64,000 nt of DNA from JAIYCX01 sp964353175 (GCA_964353175.1 CAYGUX010000013.1:1-64000), one strand, 5' to 3'; shown: positions 1 to 10,464, numbered from the stretch's first letter. The notes: a model not told the origin generated them from the sequence alone. A program made the numbers and translations.

Positions 1-278
1 ATTAAAAGATCTACACCCATTTTCAGTAAATCTTTTGCTATCTGAGCATGTGTGGCGGTATCTGATGCCAAACTTACAGCATCAATCTTGGAGAAAGGTA
101 AATCCCTATAATTCTCAAAGGAAAGGCATCCTAGCTCTAAAGCACACTGAGATGATCTGTCAGAAAGGGTGTCACATACAGCTACTAACTGAACATTATC
201 CATCCTACTGTATTTTTGAGCATGCAGCTTACCCATATAACCAAGGCCTACAACTGCTACACGTACCGGATTTTCCAT
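1..278 (-). CDS. Gfo/Idh/MocA-family oxidoreductase, N-terminal part (runs off left edge)
   Basis: The reverse strand has an ATG at 278-276 and stays open to the window edge, giving about 92 residues. The N-terminus reads VRVAVVGLGYMGKLHA, a GxGxxG Rossmann loop. An acidic residue follows at the end of the second strand (LVAVCD), and then SLASDTATHAQIA, which matches the family's pattern of a strand followed by xxxHxxIA. Family members are NAD(P)-dependent dehydrogenases that oxidise or reduce sugars and related substrates. The catalytic lysine region lies outside the window, so the substrate cannot be inferred. A purine-rich stretch (GGAAAAGATAAG) precedes the start. The gene diverges from the glutamate dehydrogenase gene to its right. 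Confidence 0.8.
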   Translation of the reverse strand, partial: MENPVRVAVVGLGYMGKLHAQKYSRMDNVQLVAVCDTLSDRSSQCALELGCLSFENYRDLPFSKIDAVSLASDTATHAQIAKDLLKMGVDLL

Positions 279-478
279 ATCTTATCTTTTCCACCTAAAA
301 TATCAGGAAGTTACATATATCAAATTATAGATTAAAAAAACCTAATACCGATCAATATAGTCGGTAAAAATAAATCGCCTAGGTGCCAAAATTTTAGCAT
401 CACAGTATAATTGAGATATTAGGATAATAATATTATTAAAAAAAACAATACTTAGATTAAACTTAGGAAGTCCCCATA

Positions 479-3400
479 ATGATTAAGCTTACTGGTGTAA
501 ATCGTCATCAAGTACCACCAACATCCTTAAAGAACCTTAAACTGACGCTAACAGAGCTAAATGGGGAGAACTTATCAGATAAGTTAGAACTCGCGGAGGG
601 ACTATTTAGAAAAGCTCCAAATCTCTATCTAGAGAAGACCTCTAAGAATGAACAACTCCAGATCTTAGACAAAGTTTATACTTCACTCTCCACATACCGA
701 GAGTCTAAAAAAGACCTATTTGCCGAATACTTCCACCTAGATGGCCATGAAGGATTAATTGGATTCACCTTTATACTAAAAGATCGCCCTTTTATCATTG
801 ATACAATAAGTAAATACTTTAGCAGTCTATCGTACCAGCCATACTGCCTACTCCATCCAATACTAGAGATAGATGGTGTAATTAAGGTATCCCTGACTTA
901 CTTAGAAATACAACTTCCGAAAGAACATGATTTAGATTCATTGCTCGCTGAGATACGAGAAAGACTGGAGTTGTTATCTGCTATTACCGATACTTTTGAA
1001 ATAATGACCAACAAGATCTCCAAGCTAAAAGATAGCTCCAAAGATCCTCAAGCTAAAGCTCTAATAGACTGGCTTCTTGATGGTGGAATAATATTTTTAG
1101 GCACTCTTGATCACACAAGCGGAGAATCGCTCGGGATACTTTCTGACAAACAAGAATTCGACACAAAAGAACAACTGCTAGTCCAATTGGATCAAGATAA
1201 AAAAATGCTTCTCGATTCAGACAGGCAAATTATATTTTCTAAACTCAAAAATAGAAGCCCTATTCACAGATCGGACTATTTAGAAGCTATAAGTTTTAAG
1301 GCTGAGAATGGCAATGTTGTGTCTTTACTAGGCATTTTTACCTCCAGAACATGGAAACAAGAGGTTGCTTCTATTCCTATATTAAAAAACAAACTCTCTA
1401 ATATACTAATCGAAGAAGGCTTAATTCCGAGCTCACATGATTATAAAGAATTAATCAGCCTCGCTGACACAGTGCCAAAATCGGACTTTTTTCAATATTC
1501 TGAAGCTCAAATCAAAATATATTTTAACCAACTCATTCAGGCAGAAGTAAATGAGGCGGTGAGAATAATTCATTTCACAGATGAATTTAAACGCCTGTCA
1601 TATTTTACAACTATTTTACCGAACGAACGATATTCAGCTACTACCATAGACCAAATAGAAGAAATTTTATCTTCTAAATTGGGCATCTCTAGACAGGCTA
1701 TGGAATCACATTCCACCTTAGGAGATCACCCGCTTGTTCTTGTAAGAACAGCATTCCCCTATTCAGCAATCTGCGATGATGAACAGTTTATTATTGAAGT
1801 CCAAAAGCTAATCACCCATGATACAGCAAATTGGAACGATTCTATTAGATTCCTTCTAACAGAAAATTTCGATGAGGAGAAAGCTTCCAAACTATACCAT
1901 TATTACAAACTAGCCTTTAGACAATCTTACAAAGCAAGCAACTCCCCTACTACTGCGCTTCAAGATATTCTAATGCTTGAAAAGCTTACCGCATCCGAAC
2001 CACTAGATCTGGTGTTAGAGCCCATTGAAAGTTATCGCAGCAACCCGAATTACAGACTTAGGATATACAAAAGAGGTGAGAGCTTAATACTCAGTGACAT
2101 TGTTCCGTTTTTAGAAAATCTAGGCTTAGAAGTTATTAGTGAAATAATCTCTCAAATCACTACGGAAGAAGCAGTTTGGGCGGAGATATACGACATTACA
2201 GTCAATACTAAAGATGGTTCAAGTATTGATATTAAACAGTTGGCCTCGAATGTAATTCCATCTTTAAAGCTAATTCTATCCAAAAGATTGTATAATGACA
2301 CTCTAAATCATCTACTACTATCTCCTGGATTAAAGCCAAAAGAGATAGCATTCTGTAGAGCAGTTGGAAGATACCTAATTCAACTAAAACTAGCTACTTC
2401 AATTAGTTCTGTTGCAAACGCCTACCTCGCGCATCCTGAAATAATTCAGTTATTAGTTCAATATTTCCACGCTAAATTTGAACCAAACGAATCAGAAAGA
2501 AGCGGTCCAGCAAATGAGTCACGTATAGAAAAAGCTGGAGTCGCGCGAGAACTTGTATTTCAGGCCCTAAAGAATATTACTGATTCAAGCCATGACAAAA
2601 TTATAAGGTCATCTTTATATGTAATAGATTCAATGCTTAGAACGAATTACTATATTGATGAAAGTAGTTTTAAAATCTCGTTTCAAATCGATTGTTCCTT
2701 AATAAGACAAATGCCCTTACCAACCCCTTATCGGGAAATTTTCGTAAGCGCATCCCATTTCCAAGGTACTCATCTCAGAGGTGGGAAGGTAGCTAGGGGT
2801 GGATTACGTTGGTCTTCAAGAAAGGAAGATTTTAGAACTGAAGTACTTGGTTTAATGAAAACCCAGATGGTAAAAAACTCTATTATTGTACCCGTTGGTG
2901 CAAAGGGAGGATTTATACTGCATGAAGAGCCAAAGGAAAGGGATGAGTTGCTAAAGGCTGTAGAATCAACTTATAAAGAATTTATTCGTGGACTTCTAGA
3001 CATCACAGATAATAGAATTGGTAAGAGTATCGCCCATCCTCACAATGTTATCTTTTATGACCAGGCAGATCCCTACTTTGTGGTGGCAGCAGATAGAGGT
3101 ACTGCAACCTTTAGTGATATCGCTAACAACATAGCTAGAGATGAATATAAGTTCTGGCTAGACGATGCTTTTGCTTCTGGTGGAAGTGCGGGCTATGATC
3201 ATAAGGCATTGGGCATTACGGCAAAAGGTGCTTGGGAGTGCGCCATTAGACACTTTAAAGAACTTAGCATAGATATTGATACTACTGAATTTTCAGTAGT
3301 AGGTATTGGTGATATGTCAGGGGACGTATTTGGTAATGGTTTACTGTTAAGTAAAAATGCGAAGTTAATCGCTGCATTTGATCATAGACACATATTTATA

Positions 3401-5188
3401 GATCCAAATCCTAATTCTAAAATATCATTTGATGAACGCCTAAGACTATTCAAGCTGTCAAGGTCATCTTGGGCAGACTACTCGGAAGAATTACTCTCAA
3501 AGGGTGGGGCTGTATATGCAAGAAGTCTTAAAGAGATCAATCCTAGTACTGAAGCTAAAGAGATATTAAATCTTACGGAGGAATCATACTCACCTACTGA
3601 GCTCATTAAGCAGATTCTAAAAGCACCATGTGATCTACTCTGGAACGGAGGAATTGGAACTTATGTCAAAGCCTCAACGGAAGGGAATACCGATGCTAAT
3701 GACAGGGCGAATGATGAGCTTAGAATAGATGCTAATGAACTAAAGGCAAGAATCGTTGCTGAGGGCGGGAATCTTGGATTTACTCAAAGAGCAAGGATTG
3801 AATACGCTCGAGTCGGCGGAAGAATAAATACTGATGCCGTAGATAATTCTGGCGGAGTAGATACAAGCGATATTGAAGTAAACTTAAAGCTACTTTTCAG
3901 ACAGGCTATTCTAGATAGAAAAATTAAAATAGAAGAACGAGATAAAGCTTTAAAAGCATGTGAAGAAGAAGTCTGCGTTAAAGTTAAGGATCGAAATAGA
4001 TCCCAAAGTATCATTCTCAGCATTTCTCTTAAAGATAGTCGAGAAAATTTATCTTCCTATCAGGATCTAATCGTGAGTCTTGAATCTAGTGGAAGATTAA
4101 AACGCTCTTTAGAATTTCTTCCAAACAAAGAGGAACTAGAGAAACGAAAAGAAGCAAAGGCAGGGTTATCAAGACCTGAGTTAGCCGTATTAGTTGCGTA
4201 TGTGAAAATGCTTGTTTTTGAAACAGTGCTAGAGTCTAAACTGGTGGAAGATCCGTATCTTGAAAAGCTTTTAATTAGTTATTTCCCGATTAGTATCGCT
4301 GAAAAATACCCTGAACTAATTAAAATTCATCCCCTAAGGAAGGAAATAATAGCCACTCAAATTGGGAATATCATAGTAGAAAAAATGGGGGCTCCATTTA
4401 TATTTAAAATTGAAGAAGACCTAGGGTCCAGTCTTACAAATACGGTTAAGGCATTCTTAGTTGCAGAAAGTATTCTTAATACTTCCTCTACAGCCCAAGA
4501 GTTGGGAGTATTAGATAGAGCCAATACTTCAAGATTTTTCCTAAGTTCTCTGTATAGAATTCAAACCTCCATAGAAGCAGTCACAAGATGGTTTATTAAT
4601 GACGAATCTAGAAAACTACCACTTAATGACCTGATGGTTCGGTATAGTAAAGAATTTGATACCCTAGTAAATCATACGGACAAGATATTAAGTGGGCCAG
4701 AGGAGATTAGATATCAAGAATCCTTACGAGAGTTGTTGATGCATAGTATCCCTGCAGACCTTGCTAGGAAACTATGCTCCTCCCAGTATGCGACAAATTA
4801 TCTTGATATAATTAGAGTCGCTGAGAACACTAATACAAAACCATTAGAAATTGCAAGATTAAACTCAACAATATCCTCTGAGCTAAATATAAGTGCCCTT
4901 TTAGATATTAGCACTTCAATTCACACTGAGGATAAATGGGAATCAAAAGCACTAACCGCCTTAAACAATAACCTTAGACAGTCCGCTTCAAGAATCTCCT
5001 ATAGGCTTATTAAAGAGCTTGGTGGATTCTCAGAATCACACATTAAGAGTTATTTTATATCGAGACAGGAACTTTTAGGTCGCTACAGAAGTACTTTAAA
5101 ACAAATTGAAGGTACGACGCCCTCTTTCTCCGCTATCTATGTTGTAGGAAATCTATTAAGACAAATTGGGAAAGCACTTATAAAATAA
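479..5188 (+). CDS. NAD-dependent glutamate dehydrogenase, large (~180 kDa) type
   Basis: Catalyses oxidative deamination of glutamate to 2-oxoglutarate with NAD+, feeding amino acids into the TCA cycle in the cytosol. At 1569 residues it has the length usual for the large proteobacterial-type enzyme (about 1600). The catalytic core shows RGGLRWSSRKEDFRTE near residue 775, followed by a lysine-containing VPVGAKGGF segment near 805. A Rossmann-type GIGDMSGDVFGNG lies near 945 and WNGGIGTYVK near 1055. The long N-terminal part carries the ACT-like regulatory region of the family. AGGAAG lies 8 bases before the ATG. The gene ends in an 11-bp convergent overlap with the kinase gene on the other strand. 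Family membership is clear; allosteric behaviour is unknown. Confidence 0.95.
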   Translation: MIKLTGVNRHQVPPTSLKNLKLTLTELNGENLSDKLELAEGLFRKAPNLYLEKTSKNEQLQILDKVYTSLSTYRESKKDLFAEYFHLDGHEGLIGFTFILKDRPFIIDTISKYFSSLSYQPYCLLHPILEIDGVIKVSLTYLEIQLPKEHDLDSLLAEIRERLELLSAITDTFEIMTNKISKLKDSSKDPQAKALIDWLLDGGIIFLGTLDHTSGESLGILSDKQEFDTKEQLLVQLDQDKKMLLDSDRQIIFSKLKNRSPIHRSDYLEAISFKAENGNVVSLLGIFTSRTWKQEVASIPILKNKLSNILIEEGLIPSSHDYKELISLADTVPKSDFFQYSEAQIKIYFNQLIQAEVNEAVRIIHFTDEFKRLSYFTTILPNERYSATTIDQIEEILSSKLGISRQAMESHSTLGDHPLVLVRTAFPYSAICDDEQFIIEVQKLITHDTANWNDSIRFLLTENFDEEKASKLYHYYKLAFRQSYKASNSPTTALQDILMLEKLTASEPLDLVLEPIESYRSNPNYRLRIYKRGESLILSDIVPFLENLGLEVISEIISQITTEEAVWAEIYDITVNTKDGSSIDIKQLASNVIPSLKLILSKRLYNDTLNHLLLSPGLKPKEIAFCRAVGRYLIQLKLATSISSVANAYLAHPEIIQLLVQYFHAKFEPNESERSGPANESRIEKAGVARELVFQALKNITDSSHDKIIRSSLYVIDSMLRTNYYIDESSFKISFQIDCSLIRQMPLPTPYREIFVSASHFQGTHLRGGKVARGGLRWSSRKEDFRTEVLGLMKTQMVKNSIIVPVGAKGGFILHEEPKERDELLKAVESTYKEFIRGLLDITDNRIGKSIAHPHNVIFYDQADPYFVVAADRGTATFSDIANNIARDEYKFWLDDAFASGGSAGYDHKALGITAKGAWECAIRHFKELSIDIDTTEFSVVGIGDMSGDVFGNGLLLSKNAKLIAAFDHRHIFIDPNPNSKISFDERLRLFKLSRSSWADYSEELLSKGGAVYARSLKEINPSTEAKEILNLTEESYSPTELIKQILKAPCDLLWNGGIGTYVKASTEGNTDANDRANDELRIDANELKARIVAEGGNLGFTQRARIEYARVGGRINTDAVDNSGGVDTSDIEVNLKLLFRQAILDRKIKIEERDKALKACEEEVCVKVKDRNRSQSIILSISLKDSRENLSSYQDLIVSLESSGRLKRSLEFLPNKEELEKRKEAKAGLSRPELAVLVAYVKMLVFETVLESKLVEDPYLEKLLISYFPISIAEKYPELIKIHPLRKEIIATQIGNIIVEKMGAPFIFKIEEDLGSSLTNTVKAFLVAESILNTSSTAQELGVLDRANTSRFFLSSLYRIQTSIEAVTRWFINDESRKLPLNDLMVRYSKEFDTLVNHTDKILSGPEEIRYQESLRELLMHSIPADLARKLCSSQYATNYLDIIRVAENTNTKPLEIARLNSTISSELNISALLDISTSIHTEDKWESKALTALNNNLRQSASRISYRLIKELGGFSESHIKSYFISRQELLGRYRSTLKQIEGTTPSFSAIYVVGNLLRQIGKALIK

Positions 5189-6317
5189 GATACATCGAAA
5201 TAAGAGCACAAAGGCTCATGACTACAAGTGCAGTGATCATGAGCATCTTTTCCTTGGAGTCTTGTTGATTCCCTGTAGGCAGGGCATCCGTAGGCTTTCT
5301 CGGCTTCAAGATTATAGGCTTTGGCTCTGCTTCCCTTGGCAGGGTTCTCTCCATTTTTTGTATAGTAGCCTCACTCTTGGTATTTACCACTCGTAAAAAC
5401 TCTTCCGTATCATGCCGATAGGCTCTAAACTTTTTTGTATCCGTAGAAACAGATACATTTTTTTCCACTATTCCAATCAACTCCATCGCATCTCTAGGGC
5501 GATCCTGCTTTTGTTTAGATAGAAGTCTTAGAATCAAACGATTGATATAAGATGGCATACCAGCTTGAATATCCTTAGGAGGTATAGGAGTGGCTTGCAA
5601 ATGCTTTCTCATTAACTCACCAGGAGATGTGCCATCGAAAGGGACCATGCCTGTCATCATCTCATATAGTACTACCCCTAAACTATATAAATCTACACTT
5701 GAAGTAGGCTCCTCACCTATCCAAATCTCAGGTGGAATATAACAAACAGATCCTACGATTTCATTATGATGAGTGAGCTGGGAATTTTCGGGTCTTGCTA
5801 TTCCGAAGTCCATCAGCTTAGGAGAGAAGTCTTCAGATAGGACGATATTAGCAGGTTTTAAATCTCTATGAATAATCCCTTTTTGATGAATTGCGTTTAG
5901 AGCGCTAGCAATGGCTACTATAAATTCAGCTATCTTTGAAACAGGATATAGATCTATTTTAAGTAGATCCTCAAGTGTTTTACCATGCGCATACTCCATA
6001 GCATAAAAAGTAAGGCCTGAGATTGAGTTAGCCTCATAGACCTTAATAACATTTGGATGATCTACTTTTTGTAGAAGCTCTGCCTCTCTTAGAAATCTTT
6101 TTAGAAGATTTTCATCTAAGGCATATTCTGGATGAAGAATTTTTATGGCAATTGGCTCCGCGGAAAGGTGGGGAGCACTGGCTAAATATACATTTCCCAT
6201 ACCACCATTACCAATTGGCTTGATCAAACGATAGACAGGGTCAAGAATACGAGAAATGTGATTCAATTCTTCCACAACTTTCAAATCTATCGCTCTATCT
6301 AATTCAGGTAATTCCAT
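5178..6317 (-). CDS. membrane-anchored Ser/Thr protein kinase (PknB/Hanks type)
   Basis: Phosphorylates Ser/Thr residues of unknown partner proteins. The kinase domain spans roughly residues 28-300. It has a glycine loop GNGGMGNVYLA (36-46), the ATP lysine in AIKIL (K59), the catalytic loop HRDLKPAN (150-157) and DFG (170-172). A linker of about 60 residues leads to one hydrophobic segment at 357-379, the extreme C-terminus, so the kinase is probably tail-anchored with its catalytic domain in the cytoplasm. No PASTA or other extracellular sensor domain is present, unlike many PknB proteins. It converges on the glutamate dehydrogenase gene. That a kinase might control GDH is possible by analogy but is not shown by the sequence. 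Confidence 0.93.
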   Translation of the reverse strand: MELPELDRAIDLKVVEELNHISRILDPVYRLIKPIGNGGMGNVYLASAPHLSAEPIAIKILHPEYALDENLLKRFLREAELLQKVDHPNVIKVYEANSISGLTFYAMEYAHGKTLEDLLKIDLYPVSKIAEFIVAIASALNAIHQKGIIHRDLKPANIVLSEDFSPKLMDFGIARPENSQLTHHNEIVGSVCYIPPEIWIGEEPTSSVDLYSLGVVLYEMMTGMVPFDGTSPGELMRKHLQATPIPPKDIQAGMPSYINRLILRLLSKQKQDRPRDAMELIGIVEKNVSVSTDTKKFRAYRHDTEEFLRVVNTKSEATIQKMERTLPREAEPKPIILKPRKPTDALPTGNQQDSKEKMLMITALVVMSLCALISMYLIL

Positions 6318-6594
6318 AGGGTAGAAATCGGCATATTAGATAAATCACTAAAGCACTGAAACTATGCGGCATGGATGCTAAATTTAGGCCAAAGGGCGGA
6401 CGAGTGAAACATCATACATTACAACCACTTACAAGTTTAAAGCGCTTAAAGCGGGCTATTGAACCATGCTCTGAGGCCTACTTTACATGCTTTACATGCA
6501 GAGTAGACTTGTTTAATCTGAATATGTTCAAATCCTACGGCATAATATATGAATCATATTAACTTCATTATTGATTTAGCTTACTACTACACTC

Positions 6595-8727
6595 ATGGCT
6601 TCAAATTTCTTTAAACTCACAATAGTCTTATTTGCATTTCTAATTGGCTTTTCTAATTCCTATGCAGACAATAAAAAAATTACTCCTAGAATTGTTGGAG
6701 GGATTGAAGCTCCTGTGGGTGGATGGCCTTTTATGGTTGGTCTGTTTTCATCTGGTTTTGGAAGCCTAAAGGACAGAGTGTTTTGTGGTGGAACTTTAAT
6801 TCACCCCAAGTGGGTACTTACCGCAGCTCACTGCCTTGACGGAGAATCAACCTCATCATTTATTATTGGTCTATCACTTCATAACTTAACTAATGATAGC
6901 GGAGAGCAAAAGACTGTTGCGAGATTCATTCAACATCCTAACTATAATAGTACAACACTTGACTATGACATTGCCCTAGTTGAACTTTCATCAAATTCAA
7001 CTTCTGCTACCCCTATTGCCCCCTATACGGGCAGTAGTAATCTAGTTGGTACAAACTCAACGGCAATCGGTTGGGGACTCACTGCAGAGAACGGGAACGT
7101 CTCAAATACACTTCAACAAGTAGAATTACCGATAATCCCCAACGCAACCAGTGGGTGCCAAGTAGATAGCCTTAAAATGTGTGCTGGCTTTGCGTCTGGA
7201 GGAAAGGATGCTTGTCAAGGAGATAGTGGCGGGCCCTTAGTTACTGGTAGTGGCACTAATGCATCACTCGTAGGAGTTACTTCTTCTGGTGATGGTTGCG
7301 CTCGGCCTGGCGAATATGGGATCTGGACAAGAGTCAGTGAATTTACTTCTTTTATTGAAACCTATGTCCCACCTTTAAATCCAGTGAGTGAAACCAATGG
7401 CCCTTATGGTTTGTGGAATAGTTATCTTGGAATGATAAATATTCTTGAACTACAGAATCCTAGTAATGTGGCTGTCTCTGCTCAGGTCAATCTTCTTAAT
7501 AGCAATGGTACGATTCGCTCTTCCACACTGGTTTCAGTTCCAGCCCAGGATCAGTTTGATGTGATTGTAAATGGACTAAGTGGATTTACAAGCGAAGCCT
7601 TTGGACTCATCCAAGTATCTAATAATGTAAGTGGGCGCATTTCTTACTATAAGCCTTCGACCTCAAATCCTTCTTCCTATGACTTTTCCTACAGCGTTCC
7701 TCTTAGGAATGGGATATCTAATACCTCCTATGTTTCTTTTAATACCTTCCAACCTAGCAATAATGTCTCTGACAGTGGAAATCTCGTAGCTAACTGGCTC
7801 TCATTGGTGAACCTTGAAACTAACACTAAAAGTTTTACTGTTAATAAGTATAATCAAGCTGGCACACTTCTAAGTAGTGCAGTATATAATTTGAGTGCTA
7901 GAAGCAGAGTGGATGTTGAAGGAGGACATGGAAACCCAGGGCCCAATACTGTTGGCTATTTAGAAGTGATTCCAAGTGACTCAAGTTGCTTATATCTTAG
8001 TCAATTAATTCGTTATGGTTATGGTAACCCAGATTTTGCATTCGCATTCCCCCTTGAAGCTAGGCCAGCAAGTACCTCTGTAAAATACTTACCACTTGGT
8101 AGTGGAGCAACCAATCAAAACTGGATTGAAATTATTAATTTAAGTGAAAGTGATGTTTCATCAAATATCTTAAAAATCTTTTCCTCCGAAGGAGCGATAT
8201 TATATAACGGCTCATTACTAAACGCGAGGAGGTCACAAACTCACTTTAATGCATCGAGTATTATCCCAAGCGGGGCGATAGGTTTTGCAGAGGTTTCTTC
8301 GATGGATAATCAACCTTTTATGGCTCAGTCCATGATCTACTATCGATTACCATCTGGGAGTATAGCTTCACTAGTTGGACTACAAACCATTCCTGCAAGT
8401 ATCGATTCGCTAAGAGGAAGTTATAATTTATTCCTTTCAATGGAAAGCTATCTTCAAATTCACAATCCATTAGAAACGAATAGCGTAGTGGATATCAGTA
8501 TTCTCTCTCAAGCTAGCTCAGGAAGTAGTTTTACAGACACGCTAGGAGCAAAACAAAGTAAATCTTACTACCTAAACTCAAGCATTTACGGCACTAAAAG
8601 CGATTCCTATGGATCTGTGACAGTTACTCCGAAAATTGGCAGTAGCATTCTTGGAACTACATTCAGAGTAAGACGAGAAGGCGCAACGCCTAACCTAGAA
8701 TATGTAAATCCAGGTGTTTTAGAATAA
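6595..8727 (+). CDS. secreted trypsin-like serine protease (S1) with repetitive C-terminal region
   Basis: A signal peptide (1-24) precedes an activation site at R32-IVGG, as in chymotrypsin-fold zymogens. The triad is visible: His in TAAHC (79), Asp in DYDIALV (about 124) and Ser in GDSGGP (about 211). The protease domain ends near residue 260. The remaining ~450 residues contain at least four degenerate repeats of 100-115 residues, each opening like NYLGMINI, NWLSLVNL, NWIEIINL or SYLQIHNP and rich in Ser, Asn and beta-strand patterns. These probably form beta-sandwich modules for adhesion or cell-surface display. The protein is likely exported and cleaved after R32. S1 proteases in bacteria are common in predatory or particle-degrading lineages. 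The role of the tail is not known. Confidence 0.93.
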   Translation: MASNFFKLTIVLFAFLIGFSNSYADNKKITPRIVGGIEAPVGGWPFMVGLFSSGFGSLKDRVFCGGTLIHPKWVLTAAHCLDGESTSSFIIGLSLHNLTNDSGEQKTVARFIQHPNYNSTTLDYDIALVELSSNSTSATPIAPYTGSSNLVGTNSTAIGWGLTAENGNVSNTLQQVELPIIPNATSGCQVDSLKMCAGFASGGKDACQGDSGGPLVTGSGTNASLVGVTSSGDGCARPGEYGIWTRVSEFTSFIETYVPPLNPVSETNGPYGLWNSYLGMINILELQNPSNVAVSAQVNLLNSNGTIRSSTLVSVPAQDQFDVIVNGLSGFTSEAFGLIQVSNNVSGRISYYKPSTSNPSSYDFSYSVPLRNGISNTSYVSFNTFQPSNNVSDSGNLVANWLSLVNLETNTKSFTVNKYNQAGTLLSSAVYNLSARSRVDVEGGHGNPGPNTVGYLEVIPSDSSCLYLSQLIRYGYGNPDFAFAFPLEARPASTSVKYLPLGSGATNQNWIEIINLSESDVSSNILKIFSSEGAILYNGSLLNARRSQTHFNASSIIPSGAIGFAEVSSMDNQPFMAQSMIYYRLPSGSIASLVGLQTIPASIDSLRGSYNLFLSMESYLQIHNPLETNSVVDISILSQASSGSSFTDTLGAKQSKSYYLNSSIYGTKSDSYGSVTVTPKIGSSILGTTFRVRREGATPNLEYVNPGVLE

Positions 8728-8737
8728 TCAAATAAAA

Positions 8738-8770
8738 AAAGCCTGAGAAGTAATATACTCCTCAGGCTTT
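8738..8770. terminator. bidirectional rho-independent terminator
   Basis: A 10-bp perfect stem (AAAGCCTGAG at 8738-8747, CTCAGGCTTT at 8761-8770) with a 13-base loop lies between the convergent protease and coiled-coil genes. On the minus strand the stem is followed by seven Ts, so it is strongest for the coiled-coil gene. Confidence 0.85.
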
Positions 8771-8788
8771 AGATTCTGTGCGTGAAAC

Positions 8789-9970
8789 CTAATTGGGGCT
8801 TGTTTCCGCATTTAACTCTTGGTTAAGGGCTACCCAAAAACTAACTAAGGACTTTCTAGATACCCACCCATTTCCCTGTTCGATTAAATTTGTCAACAGA
8901 GTATTTGCAGTCTCTAGAATCCGTCCGATCTCTTCATCAATTCTGGAAACCTCAGCATAAGAATCATCCAGCTCCTGCCTAAGAGAATCGAGATCCTTAC
9001 GAAATCCAAAGCCAGCACTCACCGCAGAGGACAGAGCCGCTTTGAGCTGAGAGACTTCCTCTCGCATAGTCTGCAGACAAACTTCCTTCGTTGATCCTGC
9101 CCTCCTGAGTTCTAAAACTAATTCATTCAAGAGTTCGATCTCAGACACAGCATCGGAAAATGCTTCTTCATACCGAAGAACCTCTTGGCGTGAGTCTTCT
9201 AGGGTAATCTTAAGTCCTGCATTCTCTACCAATACGAATGGAAGACTCTCAAAAGCCCTATAATATCCAACAACATCAAGAAACTCCTCCATACGGTTGA
9301 GGCCTTCTTGCTCCCGAAAAAGAATCTCCAATGTACAGACATCGAACATCCCTCTCAATGCCAAATTCTCATTCTCTAACATACGCTGAGTCTCCAAGGA
9401 TTTGGCATTCTCGCGTTCTAAACGCCTTAGCACTCTACGTGACGCTCTAGCCGCCTTACGAATGGCATCAAACTCTTCCTTGGTACGCTTAGCTTTCCCT
9501 GTCTGTTGACCTACCACAGTCGGAATATTAGTTTTAATTATCGTTTCAGGAGACTGCCCCTTATCAAGCGATGCTGGGATCTCCGAACTATCCTTAGAAC
9601 TGGCCGGTTCATTTTCCCTCGATTCCAGTCTCCTCTTCAATAATGCTAGTTCGCCCCTTAAACTCCCAAGTTCCCTATGTGCTTCTGCCACTTCCTTAAC
9701 TCCTGGAAAATTGCAAAAGCGATAGAAGGTCAAAAGGACAGTAGGGATAATCATGGCACTCATAGTGAGAAGGAGTGTCATTTCACGAGAAATATGCTCT
9801 ATCACCAGACTTAGCATAAACCAGCACATTCCAGCTACGCACAGATACAAAGTTATCCCCTCAAGAAAGGGATGCCTAAGGGATACTCCTTCCTGGAATT
9901 CCTTTTTTTCCTGGACTTCCTTTTTGCTTGCGTTTCCTGAATTCCTTCTACCCTTATTTGATTTCGCCAT
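8789..9970 (-). CDS. two-TM membrane protein with long coiled coil, function unknown
   Basis: I do not recognise the family. After a basic, Lys/Glu-rich N-terminus come two hydrophobic segments (about 39-59 and 65-83) separated by a short loop. The rest, from about residue 95 to 393, is mostly charged heptad-like helix rich in Glu, Leu, Arg and Ser, with a break near 130-160. This predicts a hairpin membrane anchor with a long cytoplasmic coiled coil, as in structural or scaffolding proteins. The start is well supported: GGGAGG lies 7 bases before the ATG. It is transcribed alone towards the bidirectional terminator. The low sequence complexity makes homology-based naming unreliable. Confidence 0.75.
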   Translation of the reverse strand: MAKSNKGRRNSGNASKKEVQEKKEFQEGVSLRHPFLEGITLYLCVAGMCWFMLSLVIEHISREMTLLLTMSAMIIPTVLLTFYRFCNFPGVKEVAEAHRELGSLRGELALLKRRLESRENEPASSKDSSEIPASLDKGQSPETIIKTNIPTVVGQQTGKAKRTKEEFDAIRKAARASRRVLRRLERENAKSLETQRMLENENLALRGMFDVCTLEILFREQEGLNRMEEFLDVVGYYRAFESLPFVLVENAGLKITLEDSRQEVLRYEEAFSDAVSEIELLNELVLELRRAGSTKEVCLQTMREEVSQLKAALSSAVSAGFGFRKDLDSLRQELDDSYAEVSRIDEEIGRILETANTLLTNLIEQGNGWVSRKSLVSFWVALNQELNAETSPN

Positions 9971-10230
9971 AACAACCTCCCTTTCTGGAAAAAGTGGCGA
10001 AAATAAAAACCTTTCACACTCCGCATATCTACAGCAAATTCATGGGATTATCAAATATGTAGGGGAAAATTTGGTCCGATAGGAGCCAAGGTTAGGAAAA
10101 TAAAAAGGCAAAAAGATCAAATTCTACCCTTTTTGCATTACACTAGATTTTACGATGATATGAGCTAACGGCCACCAGCTACTCTTGCCCAAGACGAACT
10201 GGGCAAAAAGGCCAATAAAATGGAGTAATA

Positions 10231-10303
<73 letters not shown>

Positions 10304-10390
10304 ATGTGTAATACATGGAATAACCTAAGCAGTAATAAAACCTGACCAGAACAAGCCCCCTTATAGATTAACTAAAAGGGATCCAACTGG

Positions 10391-10464
10391 TGGGCCAGGG
10401 AAGACTTGAACTTCCGACCTCACGCTTATCAGGCGTGCACTCTAACCAGCTGAGCTACTGGCCC
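10391..10464 (-). tRNA. tRNA-Ile (anticodon GAT)
   Basis: The reverse strand gives acceptor GGGCCAG/CTGGCCC, D arm GCTC...GAGT, anticodon loop CTGATAA (GAT) and a T arm with GTTCAAG. The next three bases on the minus strand (10390-10388) read CCA, so CCA happens to be encoded here. Ile followed by Ala is the pair normally found in 16S-23S spacers, but no rRNA gene flanks it here. Confidence 0.95.

Noticed and set aside
35..298. 87-aa plus-strand ORF
   Set aside because: It is the antisense shadow of the Gfo/Idh/MocA oxidoreductase gene, whose Rossmann motif is clear on the other strand.
6371..6562. 63-aa plus-strand ORF between the kinase and protease genes
   Set aside because: There is no ribosome-binding site, domain or sensible composition. 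The 6318-6594 gap shows nothing else I can name.
9753..10082. 109-aa plus-strand ORF
   Set aside because: It overlaps the membrane-hairpin coding region of the coiled-coil gene, which has a strong Shine-Dalgarno and start on the other strand.
10189..10217. Hairpin TTGCCCA...TGGGCAA after tRNA-Ala as a terminator
   Set aside because: The stem is good, but no T-run follows it on the minus strand where transcription would end.
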